This document shows, one piece after another, positions 34,929 to 43,447 of a stretch of DNA of 64,000 nt. The notes beneath the pieces were generated by a model that did no database searches, was not told where the DNA came from, and saw nothing but the letters and a program-made list of their open reading frames with translations. The stretch's first letter is position 1. Every line of letters begins with the position of its first letter. Origin of the DNA: Vibrio porteresiae DSM 19223 (GTDB lineage: Bacteria; Pseudomonadota; Gammaproteobacteria; Enterobacterales; Vibrionaceae); NCBI RefSeq assembly GCF_024347055.1, contig NZ_AP024896.1, positions 372,001 to 436,000 on the forward strand, read 5' to 3'. The translations under genes were made by a program, and so were the position numbers.

Positions 34929-34949
34929 TTAGAAGGACAGGCACGTTAA
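34929..34949 (+). repeat. GGACAGGCAC repeat, copy 6 (forward)
   Basis: Core at 34935-34944 within TAGAAGGACAGGCACGTTAA. It is 5 bases after copy 5. Confidence 0.85.
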
Positions 34950-34974
34950 GTCTTTTGCTAGGAGTTTAATTTCT

Positions 34975-35934
34975 ATGAAAATTGCCATATTGGATGATTA
35001 TCAAGATGCCGTACGTCACCTTGATTGTTTTTCGCTCTTAGCGGACCATGACGTTCAGGTGTTGAATCAAACCTATAGCGAGGATGAGCTTGTTGAACGC
35101 TTACAAGGCGTCGAAGTTTTGGTCCTCATCCGTGAGAGAACATGTATTACGTCGACTTTGTTAGAACGTCTCCCATGTTTAAAATTGATTAGCCAAACAG
35201 GGAAGGTGAGCCAACATATTGACCCTAACTTATGTGCTCAATATGGTGTTGATGTCGCGGAGGGCGTTGGCTCTCCCGTGGCGCCTGCAGAGCTTTGTTG
35301 GGCTTTGATTATGGCTGCGTCGCGCCATATTCCTGCGTACGTGAATCAATTACAGCAAGGGCACTGGCAAAGTTCAGGTTCGCTAGGGCTGGGACGCACG
35401 CTTAATGGCCGAACTTTGGGTATTTGGGGATATGGGAAAATCGGGCAGCGCATCGCGAAATTCGCTCAAGCCTTTGGTATGAATGTCTTGGTGTGGGGCA
35501 GTGGATCATCAAGAGAAAAGGCAGTTCAAGACGGTTTTGATGCTGCTGAATCCAAACAAACGTTTTTTACTCAAGCAGATATTGTTTCTTTGCATCTTCG
35601 TTTAAATGAAGTCACAAAAGCGTGTGTGACGAGTGTTGATCTTGAATTGATGAAAGCTGATTCGCTGTTTGTGAATACTAGCCGCGCAGAGCTTGTAGAA
35701 GAGGGGGCTTTATACCAAACGTTGCTAAAACATCCCTCAAAACAAGCTGCTATTGATGTTTATGCTAATGAGCCAGCGACCACTGCTAACGAGCCGTTGT
35801 TGACACTAGAAAATGTTCTTGCGTCACCGCACTTAGGGTATGTAGAGCAGAACAGTTATGAACTCTATTTCGGCAAAGCCTTTGAAAATGTGGTGCAATA
35901 CGCCAAGGGCAGTCCGCAGAATTTGGTTTTGTGA
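34975..35934 (+). CDS. D-2-hydroxyacid dehydrogenase family protein
   Basis: This 319-residue protein has the Rossmann motif GIWGYGKIGQRIAKF (about residue 145) and the catalytic set Arg in NTSRAELVEEG, Glu in DVYANEPA and His in ASPHLGYVE. It reduces 2-oxo acids to D-2-hydroxy acids with NAD(P)H or the reverse. TAGGAG lies 9 bases before the ATG. It follows repeat copies 5 and 6 by 25 bases. Physiological substrate unknown. Confidence 0.87.
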   Translation: MKIAILDDYQDAVRHLDCFSLLADHDVQVLNQTYSEDELVERLQGVEVLVLIRERTCITSTLLERLPCLKLISQTGKVSQHIDPNLCAQYGVDVAEGVGSPVAPAELCWALIMAASRHIPAYVNQLQQGHWQSSGSLGLGRTLNGRTLGIWGYGKIGQRIAKFAQAFGMNVLVWGSGSSREKAVQDGFDAAESKQTFFTQADIVSLHLRLNEVTKACVTSVDLELMKADSLFVNTSRAELVEEGALYQTLLKHPSKQAAIDVYANEPATTANEPLLTLENVLASPHLGYVEQNSYELYFGKAFENVVQYAKGSPQNLVL

Positions 35935-36056
35935 GTTTCTTAGGTCAAAGCATGTGGTTAGACAGCAATCCCTTGAATGCGCTGCCGGTTTAGCTGCATT
36001 TTAGCTTGATGCAATTTATCTTGGCTTCCAACCCATAAACAGCCACGTTGCTCTAA

Positions 36057-36917
36057 TTAATTACAGATGTCCGGAAACTGAGGGGGGCTATCGTCTAATC
36101 GTTGCAAAATATTAGGTAAGTCTGCATCGATATGACCCAATTTATCGCTGCGTACTCGTCTGCCGATCCAATCCACCCATTGCAAATAATCGTCCAAATG
36201 AAAGGGGATACCCATAGGGGCCGATACTCTTTCATTCCCTATAAAAGGGAGTAGCGAATCAGGTGTTGTCTGGGCATTTTTCACCGCTTCGATTCGCAGT
36301 TTTATCGAGGTATGTTCTGACTCTTCAGGTGTTGCCGCCGCTTTTGCGCGAACGGGGTTGAGGTCGACATACGTCATAGCGGCAAGGAGTGCATTTTTGT
36401 CTAACAACGCCTGGGATTTATAACGACCCTCCCAAAAGTGTCCTGTGCAATCATCTTCTTTGTTGGCCATCATGGCGATCGACATATTGAGTTCTCGCAT
36501 CATCCAACTGAGTGAGTAAAGCCTTTCTCGCCAGGTTTCGATGATTTCCTGACAAACCTGCACGCTAGTGTTATCTGTCATCCCGCCTTGTTGATAACGA
36601 GCGAGTAGCGGGTCGAGTTGGTGTTCCATCGACCATCTTTCCATTACCTCTTGCTCCGACAGCGCTAATGCCTTTTGTTTATTCACATGCACTACCAGAT
36701 GGTAGTGATTACTCATGACTGCATAGGCGCAGATATCAATGCAGTACATTTGTGCTAAACGATGAATTCTCTGCTCGAGCCACAGGCGTCGATGTTCATA
36801 AGATTGTTGAGTTTTTTCGTCAAATCCACACAGGTATGAGCGCCTAACACAGCGTGAAACGCAGTGATAATAAGGGGTGACAGCAAGGTCAATTTGTTGG
36901 CTTCTGGCTGTGGTCAT
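36057..36917 (-). CDS. REP-associated tyrosine transposase (RAYT, Y1/HUH family)
   Basis: This 286-residue protein has the HUH nuclease motif His71-Tyr-His73 in AYAVMSNHYHLVVHVNK, the YHCVSRCVRRSYLC start typical of RAYTs and the catalytic Tyr166 in WEGRYKSQALL. RAYTs are single-copy relatives of IS200 transposases that cut and spread short palindromic REP sequences. It lacks IS ends of its own. At least thirteen copies of a GGACAGGCAC repeat lie within 7 kb on either side, facing opposite ways left and right. They are the natural candidate substrate. Confidence 0.87.
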   Translation of the reverse strand: MTTARSQQIDLAVTPYYHCVSRCVRRSYLCGFDEKTQQSYEHRRLWLEQRIHRLAQMYCIDICAYAVMSNHYHLVVHVNKQKALALSEQEVMERWSMEHQLDPLLARYQQGGMTDNTSVQVCQEIIETWRERLYSLSWMMRELNMSIAMMANKEDDCTGHFWEGRYKSQALLDKNALLAAMTYVDLNPVRAKAAATPEESEHTSIKLRIEAVKNAQTTPDSLLPFIGNERVSAPMGIPFHLDDYLQWVDWIGRRVRSDKLGHIDADLPNILQRLDDSPPQFPDICN

Positions 36918-37012
36918 GATGCAAGGCCCGATGAGATAAGAATTTGCAGATTGCAGTAAAAATCACTGCATGAGTAGCGGTGATAGAGGTGAATGCGAGT
37001 GAATTCAAAAAT

Positions 37013-37032
37013 TGTGGTGCCTGTCTTTCTAA
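37013..37032 (-). repeat. GGACAGGCAC repeat, copy 7 (reverse)
   Basis: GTGCCTGTCTTTCTAA at 37017-37032, one base from the reverse core. It lies upstream of the RAYT gene. Confidence 0.78.
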
Positions 37033-37058
37033 AAATTATGACCTCTTAAGATAGGGAA

Positions 37059-37079
37059 TTAAAATGCCTGTCCCCTTAA
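37059..37079 (-). repeat. GGACAGGCAC repeat, copy 8 (reverse)
   Basis: Variant core ATGCCTGTCC at 37064-37073 followed by CCTTAA. Confidence 0.72.
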
Positions 37080-37093
37080 GAAAGGCAGGCATC
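37063..37093. terminator. Inverted pair of repeats forming a hairpin
   Basis: ATGCCTGTCC (copy 8) and a diverged forward copy ending GGCAGGCAT (37084-37092) face each other and can form a stem. It sits 16 bases after the minus-strand permease stop and may terminate that operon, like a BIME. Confidence 0.6.
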
Positions 37094-37108
37094 TTTCATT
37101 ATTTTTCA

Positions 37109-37930
37109 TTAAATGGCTTCAAGGCGTTGCTTGAGTTTATCGGCAAGCAACGTGAATAATACGCACAGGCCGACCAATAATAGGGATAGCATACCAACAA
37201 CTGGAAAATCGGTGCCGCCATCGGAGATTTTGCTGTAGATAGCCAGAGGTAAAATATTGAGCTGAGTTCCCGATAACGCCAATGCTGTTCCATAGGCGCC
37301 TAACGCGACGGAGACCATTACACACAGTGAAGTGATCATTGCTGGATAAAGCTGTGGTAAGAACACGTAACGATAACTCTGCCAGCGGTTTGCTCCGAAG
37401 CTTTCGGAAACCTTCATCTGTTGCCAGTCAAAACTAAGCATCACTGGGAGCAAAATAAACACGGCTCGTGGGATCAAGTAGTAGCAATATGCCATCGCAA
37501 GGCCCACTGGCGTAAAAATCACATTACCAAATTGTCCCTCGGGAATGCCAATCTGTCCCAACAGTTGGGTGACAAATCCCGCGCGACCAAAAGTAAGAAT
37601 AAAGCCGTAAGCAACAATCAAACCACTGAACACGAGGGGCAGTGCAATTGCGATACTGAGCCACTGCCTCATCCGCGATGAAGTTTGACTGAGAAAATAG
37701 GCGATAAACAGAGCAACTATGAGTGACATCAATGACGCACTGCCAGCAAGTACCAAGCTTCCACCGATGCTCGAGAGTAGGTAGCTGTCCGATATCATTC
37801 GGTTAAAGGTTTCAAGAGGCGCACTGAGCGCCTCTGAAAAGACCAATATGACAGGAAACAGGAAAAACAATCCGTAGCCTAAGAGTCCAGGAAGCATCGG
37901 AAACCATACTGCCCATTTTGCCAATTTCAT
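37109..37930 (-). CDS. ABC transporter permease (first of two), organic-anion or polyamine type
   Basis: This 273-residue inner-membrane protein has about six helices and the BPD permease EAA loop: KVSESFGANRWQSYRYVFLPQLYPAMITSL. It belongs to the group handling polyamines, iron, thiamine or 2-aminoethylphosphonate. It is the last gene of the minus-strand operon (permease, ATPase, binding protein, permease), 31 bases after the binding-protein stop. Substrate not established. Confidence 0.85.
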   Translation of the reverse strand: MKLAKWAVWFPMLPGLLGYGLFFLFPVILVFSEALSAPLETFNRMISDSYLLSSIGGSLVLAGSASLMSLIVALFIAYFLSQTSSRMRQWLSIAIALPLVFSGLIVAYGFILTFGRAGFVTQLLGQIGIPEGQFGNVIFTPVGLAMAYCYYLIPRAVFILLPVMLSFDWQQMKVSESFGANRWQSYRYVFLPQLYPAMITSLCVMVSVALGAYGTALALSGTQLNILPLAIYSKISDGGTDFPVVGMLSLLLVGLCVLFTLLADKLKQRLEAI

Positions 37931-37961
37931 GCTCTGATTCCTTCTACTAAATCGTGGGTCA

Positions 37962-39041
37962 TTAATGGCCTAGTACCTGTTGCGACCATGCTTTATCCAA
38001 GTCGGCTTTAATCGCTGCCGCCGCATTGAGATCCAGTGGATGGATTTGCGGTGCTTTGACTAACTTATCTTTTACCGAATCAGGCAAGGCCATGTTGGTG
38101 AGAACTGGACGAACATAGCCTTCGGCAAAGATCGATTGCCCTTGTTGAGACATAATGAAGTTCAGCCATAGTTTTGCTGCTTCTGGGTTGGGACCATTTT
38201 TGACCATTGATATTGCATAAGGAGCTGCCAATGATGCTTCTTTAGGAATCACCACGGCAACGTTGTCGCCCATGCCGTCTTTGAGCTCGGCTTTGAGACC
38301 GTCATTTTCGTAACCGATCCAAATAGGAATCTCACCTTTAACAAATTGAGCATAAGGTGTCGTGCCAACCACGCGCAGCACGTTGCCTTTTTTCTGCAGT
38401 TCACCAAAGTAGTTGGCACCTGGTTTGATGTTGGTCATGCTGCCTTTTTCGGCAAGGTTAGCCGCGAGCACTACGACTTGTCCTTGACCTGTGGTGCGTG
38501 GGTCTTGATAGACAATACTGTTTTTGTATTGCGCTTTTTGCAGATCAGCCCAAGAGGTAGGTACCTCTTTAACGAGCTTTTTATTCACCAAAAAAGCGAC
38601 GTTAAGAGTATGAATCGTAAACCACTTTCCGTCTTTGTCTTTGAACACGTCAGGAATTTGCACAAAGTTTTCTGGCTTATAACCCGTCAGCAAATTCTTT
38701 TGCTTCGCATCAATGGCTGAGGCGCCAAAGTAATACGCTGTATCGGCTTGAGGGCGGTGTTTTGACTTATCTAATGCAACGACGGTCGCGGCAGAACCAA
38801 GGTCGTTATAGACAATTTCTACACCTGGATAGCGTTTTTTAAACGCACTAAACATGGTTCCCCAGTTTGCCCAAGTAGGGCCGGTGTCAAAAGAGACCAC
38901 CATGCCTTCATCTAAGGCTTTGTCGTATTGTTGTTGCTCTCCTTTGTATAACTCAGGCCCTTGCAGCGCTTGAGCAAAAACAGAGGAAGAGGCAATAAGC
39001 GCCAGTGCCGCACCAGCGCAAGAAAGTTTATGCAGTTTCAT
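37962..39041 (-). CDS. ABC transporter periplasmic binding protein
   Basis: The product has 359 residues from ATG 39041, which has GGAG 7 bases upstream and lies inside the end of the ATPase gene (14-base overlap). Signal peptide: LSCAGAALALIASSSVFAQA. The mature protein is a family 1/13-type binding protein with VVSFDTGPTWANWGTMFSAFKKRYPGVEIVYNDLGSAATVVALD, GEIPIWIGYENDGLKAE and LWLNFIMSQQGQ. Such proteins carry iron, thiamine, polyamines or phosphonates. Ligand unknown; the operon is also preceded by an operator-like palindrome. Confidence 0.85.
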   Translation of the reverse strand: MKLHKLSCAGAALALIASSSVFAQALQGPELYKGEQQQYDKALDEGMVVSFDTGPTWANWGTMFSAFKKRYPGVEIVYNDLGSAATVVALDKSKHRPQADTAYYFGASAIDAKQKNLLTGYKPENFVQIPDVFKDKDGKWFTIHTLNVAFLVNKKLVKEVPTSWADLQKAQYKNSIVYQDPRTTGQGQVVVLAANLAEKGSMTNIKPGANYFGELQKKGNVLRVVGTTPYAQFVKGEIPIWIGYENDGLKAELKDGMGDNVAVVIPKEASLAAPYAISMVKNGPNPEAAKLWLNFIMSQQGQSIFAEGYVRPVLTNMALPDSVKDKLVKAPQIHPLDLNAAAAIKADLDKAWSQQVLGH

Positions 39042-40068
39042 GTGACGTCTCCGTGTACAGGACATGAATAGATTCAGATGGAATAGATAAATGTGTTAAT
39101 GGGTGATTAAGGTGCGGGGCGCACGCTTGCAGAGTGACATCGCCAACTTGCAGCGTGTACTCCATGGTGTGGCCCACAAACTGTTGTTGGTGCAGGCGAG
39201 TAATCGTGAATTGATTGCTCGCGTGGTGATTGGTTTCTAATTGGATATGTTCTGGACGAACAATCAGATCCACTTTTTCCCCTGTGACTAAAGATTGATT
39301 CACAGTCAGTGGGCCAAGCTCGGTTAGCACCTGATGCTCTGCTATCACTTTACCGTGCAAAACATTGGCTTTGCCGACAAAGCGTGCCACTTCTAGGCTA
39401 TTGGGCTGGTGGTATAACTCCAGTGGTGATGCACATTGCTGTATTTGTCCGTTGTGCATTACCGCCACTTGATTGGCCATGGTCATGGCTTCCTCTTGAT
39501 CGTGAGTGATCAAAAAGGTGGTCATATTCAGCTCTTTTTGAATCTTAACAATCTCTTGGCGCATCTCATGGCGTAACGAAGCATCGAGTGCCGAGAGCGG
39601 CTCATCAAGCAGTAATGCCGCAGGCTCAAAAACTAAGGCTCGTGCGAGGGCAACGCGTTGTCTTTGACCGCCAGAAAGCTGGTGTGGCAGACGGTGCTCC
39701 ATTCCGCACAGACCAACCAGTTCTATCATGCGCCGAGCTTTATGCTCAGCATTGTCAATCTTATTGATTTTTAATGGATAGATGACATTTTTAAGCACGG
39801 AATAGTGGGGAAACAACGCATAGTCTTGAAACACAATACCAAGGCGGCGCTTGGCACAAGGTAGGTTGGCTTGATTGACATTGTTAATCCAAATCTCGCC
39901 GCTGTTAGGCTGCTCAAATCCAGCAAGAAGCTTGAGTAATGTCGTTTTGCCACAACCACTTTTGCCCAAAATGGCGATCAGTTCTCCAGTATTGATCTGC
40001 AGAGAAATGTCATGGACACCAACAGTGCTATTGGGATAAGTGAAGTTTACCGATTTAAATTCGATCAT
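39028..40068 (-). CDS. ABC transporter ATP-binding protein (CUT1/polyamine type)
   Basis: This 346-residue ATPase has Walker A GKSGCGKTT, signature LSGGQRQRVALARAL, Walker B ALLLDEPLSALD and switch His in LITHDQEEAM. A TOBE-like regulatory domain follows (RPEHIQLETN). ATG 40068 overlaps the upstream permease TGA by an ATGA junction, so the two are coupled. It powers import of the operon's substrate. Confidence 0.9.
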   Translation of the reverse strand: MIEFKSVNFTYPNSTVGVHDISLQINTGELIAILGKSGCGKTTLLKLLAGFEQPNSGEIWINNVNQANLPCAKRRLGIVFQDYALFPHYSVLKNVIYPLKINKIDNAEHKARRMIELVGLCGMEHRLPHQLSGGQRQRVALARALVFEPAALLLDEPLSALDASLRHEMRQEIVKIQKELNMTTFLITHDQEEAMTMANQVAVMHNGQIQQCASPLELYHQPNSLEVARFVGKANVLHGKVIAEHQVLTELGPLTVNQSLVTGEKVDLIVRPEHIQLETNHHASNQFTITRLHQQQFVGHTMEYTLQVGDVTLQACAPHLNHPLTHLSIPSESIHVLYTETSHETA

Positions 40069-40844
40069 GATGGACAACTCTTGTTTTTGGACCACTGCTG
40101 CGCGCTGGAGAGAAATGACATCACCATTGCAAGGAGTAGCAGAATCATGGTGGCAGCGCAGGCGAGACCTGTTGCGCCATAGAATGCTTGCAGTAATAAA
40201 GTGGGGTAGGTGCGGTTCATAAAGCCGGCAATCAGGTTACTAAGCTGAAATTCCCCAAGAGAAATGGCTGCTACGGTAATCAAGCCTGTCATCAGCGATT
40301 GGCTTGCTAATGGAAGAAACACTGTAATGAATCGTTTCAGACCGTTGGCTCCAAACGATTGGGCAACTTTGTCTAGCTGCTCAAGCGGCGATTTCTCACT
40401 ATCTGCAAGAAGGCTAAAAAAGAAGTAGGGAAAGGTTAAAACCCAATGACCAATGATAAGTAGCCAGGTGGCTCCAAGCCACGGCAGTTCATCGCTGGTA
40501 AAGGCCAAAATAAAACCAAAGCCAATCACCAATTCCGGGACAGCGATAGGCAGTAAAGCGCTCAGCCTTAACCACTGTTTCAAACGAGAGGAACCGTAAA
40601 CTTGTAACAGATAAACACAAGGCGTCACCGTAACAAGGTTTAATAATCCTGCGGCAAGGCATACTTCGACGCTAGTGATAAGTGCTCTGCGATAGGACGT
40701 TGAATTCCATATTTGCTGATACCACTCTAAGGTAAAACCTGTTGGCAGCAGGGTATTAACCCAACTTTGGCCAAAGGATCCTACCGCCAGCAAGGCGATA
40801 GGAAGAGCGAGATAAACAAGGTAGAGATAAGTGATCTTTTTCAT
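40065..40844 (-). CDS. ABC transporter permease (second of two)
   Basis: The product has 259 residues from ATG 40844; a TTG at 40856 gives a longer version. It has about six membrane helices and the EAA loop DKVAQSFGANGLKRFITVFLPLASQSLMTGL. It is the first gene of the operon and overlaps the ATPase gene by 4 bases. A near-perfect palindrome lies 7 bases upstream of its ATG, well placed to control the whole operon. Confidence 0.85.
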   Translation of the reverse strand: MKKITYLYLVYLALPIALLAVGSFGQSWVNTLLPTGFTLEWYQQIWNSTSYRRALITSVEVCLAAGLLNLVTVTPCVYLLQVYGSSRLKQWLRLSALLPIAVPELVIGFGFILAFTSDELPWLGATWLLIIGHWVLTFPYFFFSLLADSEKSPLEQLDKVAQSFGANGLKRFITVFLPLASQSLMTGLITVAAISLGEFQLSNLIAGFMNRTYPTLLLQAFYGATGLACAATMILLLLAMVMSFLSSAQQWSKNKSCPS

Positions 40845-40850
40845 GATTCT

Positions 40851-40871
40851 AAACAATCAATTTGATTGTTT
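40851..40871. promoter_or_regulatory. Perfect palindrome, operator of the ABC operon
   Basis: AAACAATCAA and TTGATTGTTT are perfect 10-base arms around one T. The site lies just before the first permease ATG. A repressor bound here would block the operon; the DeoR-type gene at 41663 is one candidate. Confidence 0.6.
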
Positions 40872-40937
40872 GTGATCATGAAGTTTGGATGTGACACTTT
40901 GATTGCGTGTCGTTGAAGCTTTATTTATCGGTTTGAC

Positions 40938-41564
40938 TTAACGTTGCAACAAAGCGTCAATGACACGATGTAGGATGGGGTCAATATCCTCATAGTATTT
41001 TACGCCATCGACTTCAGGTGCATTGGCTAAAGCAAAGACGGGTTTATTGTAATGCAGGCCAAATGCCATTTCTGTTAGCGTGCCGTAACCGCCACCCACG
41101 GCAATCAAAGCAAAAGCGGTTTGAGCTATCAATGAGTTACGCGTCGGCCCCATATTAGTAACAATAGGAAAGGTGACGTATTGGTTGGCTTCGGTCCAAT
41201 GGTCTCCAGGCAAAATGCCGATCGATTGGCCGCCTGCAAGGTGCACACCTAAACATACAGCTTCCATCACCCCATTTCGCCCGCCGCATACTATGGTCAG
41301 CCCTAACTGAGCTAAGCGCTGGCCGAGTTGCTTAGCCACTTGATATTGCTCATCGGTGGCTTCTTTGGGACCAATCACACCGACGGGAGGGATTTGTACC
41401 TCGCGACTATGAGCAAAAAGCAGTGCGAGTAGGGCATATTCATCGCCACATTGGATGGCTTTGGCCGCGAAATCAGACTGAGTATTGATAACTCGAATGA
41501 GCGTTGGTTGCTGACGATAAAGTAAAGTATTGGTTGATTTATCTAAAGAAAACAATGTGTTCAT
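40938..41564 (-). CDS. Rossmann-fold SLOG/LOG-like nucleotide-binding protein
   Basis: The product has 208 residues from ATG 41564; the frame is open to 41639. It has the LOG/TIGR00725-like pattern: VGVIGPKEAT, GLTIVCGGRNGVMEAVCLGVHLAGGQSIGILPG and the catalytic-type ALIAVGGGYGTLTEMAFGLHYNKPVFAL. Such proteins include nucleoside-5'-phosphate phosphoribohydrolases and nucleotide sensors. It lacks the LOG PGGxGTxxE motif exactly (GGGYGTLTE), so the activity is uncertain. It lies between the ABC operon and a divergent DeoR gene. Confidence 0.75.
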   Translation of the reverse strand: MNTLFSLDKSTNTLLYRQQPTLIRVINTQSDFAAKAIQCGDEYALLALLFAHSREVQIPPVGVIGPKEATDEQYQVAKQLGQRLAQLGLTIVCGGRNGVMEAVCLGVHLAGGQSIGILPGDHWTEANQYVTFPIVTNMGPTRNSLIAQTAFALIAVGGGYGTLTEMAFGLHYNKPVFALANAPEVDGVKYYEDIDPILHRVIDALLQR

Positions 41565-41662
41565 GAATTTTTTATGACTCTTGAGTTGAAAGGAGCAACT
41601 TGTTGGTTGGCTCTGATAAACTTGATCATAAATGCTCAATATGACACTTTGGAGATCATCGC

Positions 41663-42427
41663 TTGTCCCAAGTTAGACACAATAAATTGCTCGAAATCGT
41701 ACGTGAACAAGGCTACACCTCTATCGAGTTGCTTGCTCATGAGCTGGGTTGTTCTCAACCGACTATTCGCCGAGATATTAAAAAGCTCTGTAGCGATAAT
41801 CTTCTGCAGCGTTTTCATGGGGGAGTGACACAAGCTGAACCAGAAGTTCGCCTTGGTCATAGTTTTAAGTCCTCGGTGATGGCTCAAGCCAAAGTGGCTA
41901 TCGCACATGCTGCCGTAGAGCATATTCGATTGATTGATAGTTTATTTCTTGATACAGGCACGACCTGTGAGCAACTGGCTTGTGCCATGGAAGTGCTCTC
42001 ACAAAAGCAAATTATTACCCATAATTTGTCAGCGGCTCTGTTGTTGTCTCAACTTGAAACGGACCATTCGGTTGTGGTGACAGGAGGCGTCATTCGCGGT
42101 GCTGATGGCTCTTTAACCGGAGCGAAAACGTGTCAAGACATTCAATCGTACAGCGCCGATTGTGCCGTGATTTGTGCTTCTGGACTCGATGCGAATGGTT
42201 ATGTTCTGGATTTTGACTCAGAAAAAGTCGCGGTAAAAAAGGCGATGATGAAAGCATCAGATAGAGCCATTTTGTTACTTGATTCCTCCAAATTCTGTAA
42301 ACGTGGCGCAGTTAAGGTGGGTCACCTCAAGGATTTTTCTCTCTGTATCACCGATTCTTCGCCAAATGATCCATACCAAGCATTGTTTGAAGAGGCTGGA
42401 TTACGATTAGAAGTGGCAGAGGGGTAG
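41663..42427 (+). CDS. DeoR family transcriptional regulator
   Basis: This 254-residue protein starts at TTG 41663, five bases after GGAG. It has the DeoR helix-turn-helix (LAHELGCSQPTIRRDIKKLCSDNLLQRFHGGV, about residues 22-53) and the DeoRC sensor domain (FLDTGTTCEQLA, VVTGGVIRGADGSLTGA, LLDSSKFCKRGAV), which binds sugar phosphates in characterised members. It is divergent from the SLOG gene and may regulate it and the ABC operon. Its stop is followed by a reverse repeat copy. Confidence 0.87.
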   Translation: MSQVRHNKLLEIVREQGYTSIELLAHELGCSQPTIRRDIKKLCSDNLLQRFHGGVTQAEPEVRLGHSFKSSVMAQAKVAIAHAAVEHIRLIDSLFLDTGTTCEQLACAMEVLSQKQIITHNLSAALLLSQLETDHSVVVTGGVIRGADGSLTGAKTCQDIQSYSADCAVICASGLDANGYVLDFDSEKVAVKKAMMKASDRAILLLDSSKFCKRGAVKVGHLKDFSLCITDSSPNDPYQALFEEAGLRLEVAEG

Positions 42428-42448
42428 AACTTTTTTGTGAGGCAGTTT

Positions 42449-42467
42449 GTGGTGCCTGTCCTTCTAA
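42449..42467 (-). repeat. GGACAGGCAC repeat, copy 9 (reverse)
   Basis: GTGCCTGTCCTTCTAA at 42452-42467, a consensus copy, 22 bases after the DeoR stop. Confidence 0.85.
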
Positions 42468-42490
42468 CATTATCTCTTTAAATAGATATA

Positions 42491-42524
42491 AAAAAGCCGC
42501 TGCACTTTCGTGCTAGCGGCTTTT
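42491..42524. terminator. Bidirectional terminator
   Basis: AAAAGCCGCT-GCAC pairs with GTGC-T-AGCGGCTTTT across a TTTC loop, with A and T runs on both sides. It serves the convergent DeoR and ppa genes. Confidence 0.9.
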
Positions 42525-42589
42525 AATAGTGCGTTTAAGTAACGGTTTACTCTTACTTAAGAGTAAGGTTACTTAACTGCATCAATCGA

Positions 42590-43120
42590 TTATTGGTCGT
42601 TCCAACGTTGGATTGATTCAGCGATAACTTCTTTTGCTTCAGCGATGTCGCCCCAGCTTTCAACTTTAGTTGTGCCAGCTTTCTTCAGATCTTTGTAGTG
42701 ATTGAAGTGGAATTCGATTTGCTTGATAAGTTGTGCTGGAAGATCTTCTAGAGAGTTGATCGCGTTACCGTTGCTACGGTCATCAGCAGGAACGACAACA
42801 ACTTTGTCATCAACTTCGCCGTCATCAACGAATTTCATTACGCCGATGATTTTAGCTTGTAGGAAGATACCAGTTGTTAGTGGTTCGCTAGTGATGATTA
42901 GTGCGTCAAGTTCGTCGCCATCTTCATCAAGAGTTTGTGGAATAAAACCGTAGTTAGTTGGTTTAGCAAAAATCTGTGGTTCAACGCGATCTAGTTCGAA
43001 CACAGCAAGCTTACGGTTCCATTCAATTTTGTGGTTGCTACCAGTTGGGATTTCTACAACTACGTTCACTAGGCCATTTTCGTAATCGCCTGGAGTTAAA
43101 ATTTTATTAAAATCTGCCAT
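42590..43120 (-). CDS. ppa: Inorganic pyrophosphatase
   Basis: This 176-residue family I pyrophosphatase has the metal-binding DEDGDELDALIITSE (the usual DxDPxD site), the substrate-side EIPTGSNHKIEWNRK and YNHYKDLKKAGTTKVESWG-like C-terminus with KY...K residues. It hydrolyses PPi and drives biosynthesis. Length equals the E. coli type. AAGGAAG lies before the ATG. The nearest upstream region carries three reverse repeat copies. Confidence 0.95.
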   Translation of the reverse strand: MADFNKILTPGDYENGLVNVVVEIPTGSNHKIEWNRKLAVFELDRVEPQIFAKPTNYGFIPQTLDEDGDELDALIITSEPLTTGIFLQAKIIGVMKFVDDGEVDDKVVVVPADDRSNGNAINSLEDLPAQLIKQIEFHFNHYKDLKKAGTTKVESWGDIAEAKEVIAESIQRWNDQ

Positions 43121-43310
43121 TTCAGCTTCCTTATCAATATTTCGCGCGCATTTTAACAGTTTTTGTTACTCAGCGGTAACGATAATCATCCACGGATGAA
43201 GCAACTGCTCAATATGGAGACACTTGATTTTAGAGAAATCAGCGTGTGAGTTTACGCTACCCAAATCAAAGCGCAATGCCTAAAGAGTAACGCCATGAAA
43301 ATGACGAATC

Positions 43311-43331
43311 TTAAAGTGCCTGTCCTTCTAA
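43311..43331 (-). repeat. GGACAGGCAC repeat, copy 10 (reverse)
   Basis: Reverse core at 43316-43325; consensus. First of two copies in a 46-base tandem duplication. Confidence 0.85.
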
Positions 43332-43356
43332 GACGAGACTATGAAAATGATGTTTC

Positions 43357-43377
43357 TTAAGGTGCCTGTCCTGCTAA
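43357..43377 (-). repeat. GGACAGGCAC repeat, copy 11 (reverse)
   Basis: Reverse core at 43362-43371. Second copy of the 46-base tandem unit. Confidence 0.85.
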
Positions 43378-43426
43378 GGAGTGTAGGTATGCGATGAGGG
43401 GGACAGAGGTTTTATGTTGCACCCCC

Positions 43427-43447
43427 TTAAAGTGTCTGTCCTTGTAT
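43427..43447 (-). repeat. GGACAGGCAC repeat, copy 12 (reverse, variant)
   Basis: Variant reverse core GTGTCTGTCC at 43432-43441. It is the outermost copy seen on this side. Confidence 0.72.

Noticed and set aside
31836..35934. Integron cassette array.
   Set aside because: Repeats are about 21 bases, lack attC structure, and no integrase is present; the RAYT explains them better.
33250..43447. CRISPR array.
   Set aside because: Copies are irregularly spaced, lie between genes and change orientation, and no cas genes are present.
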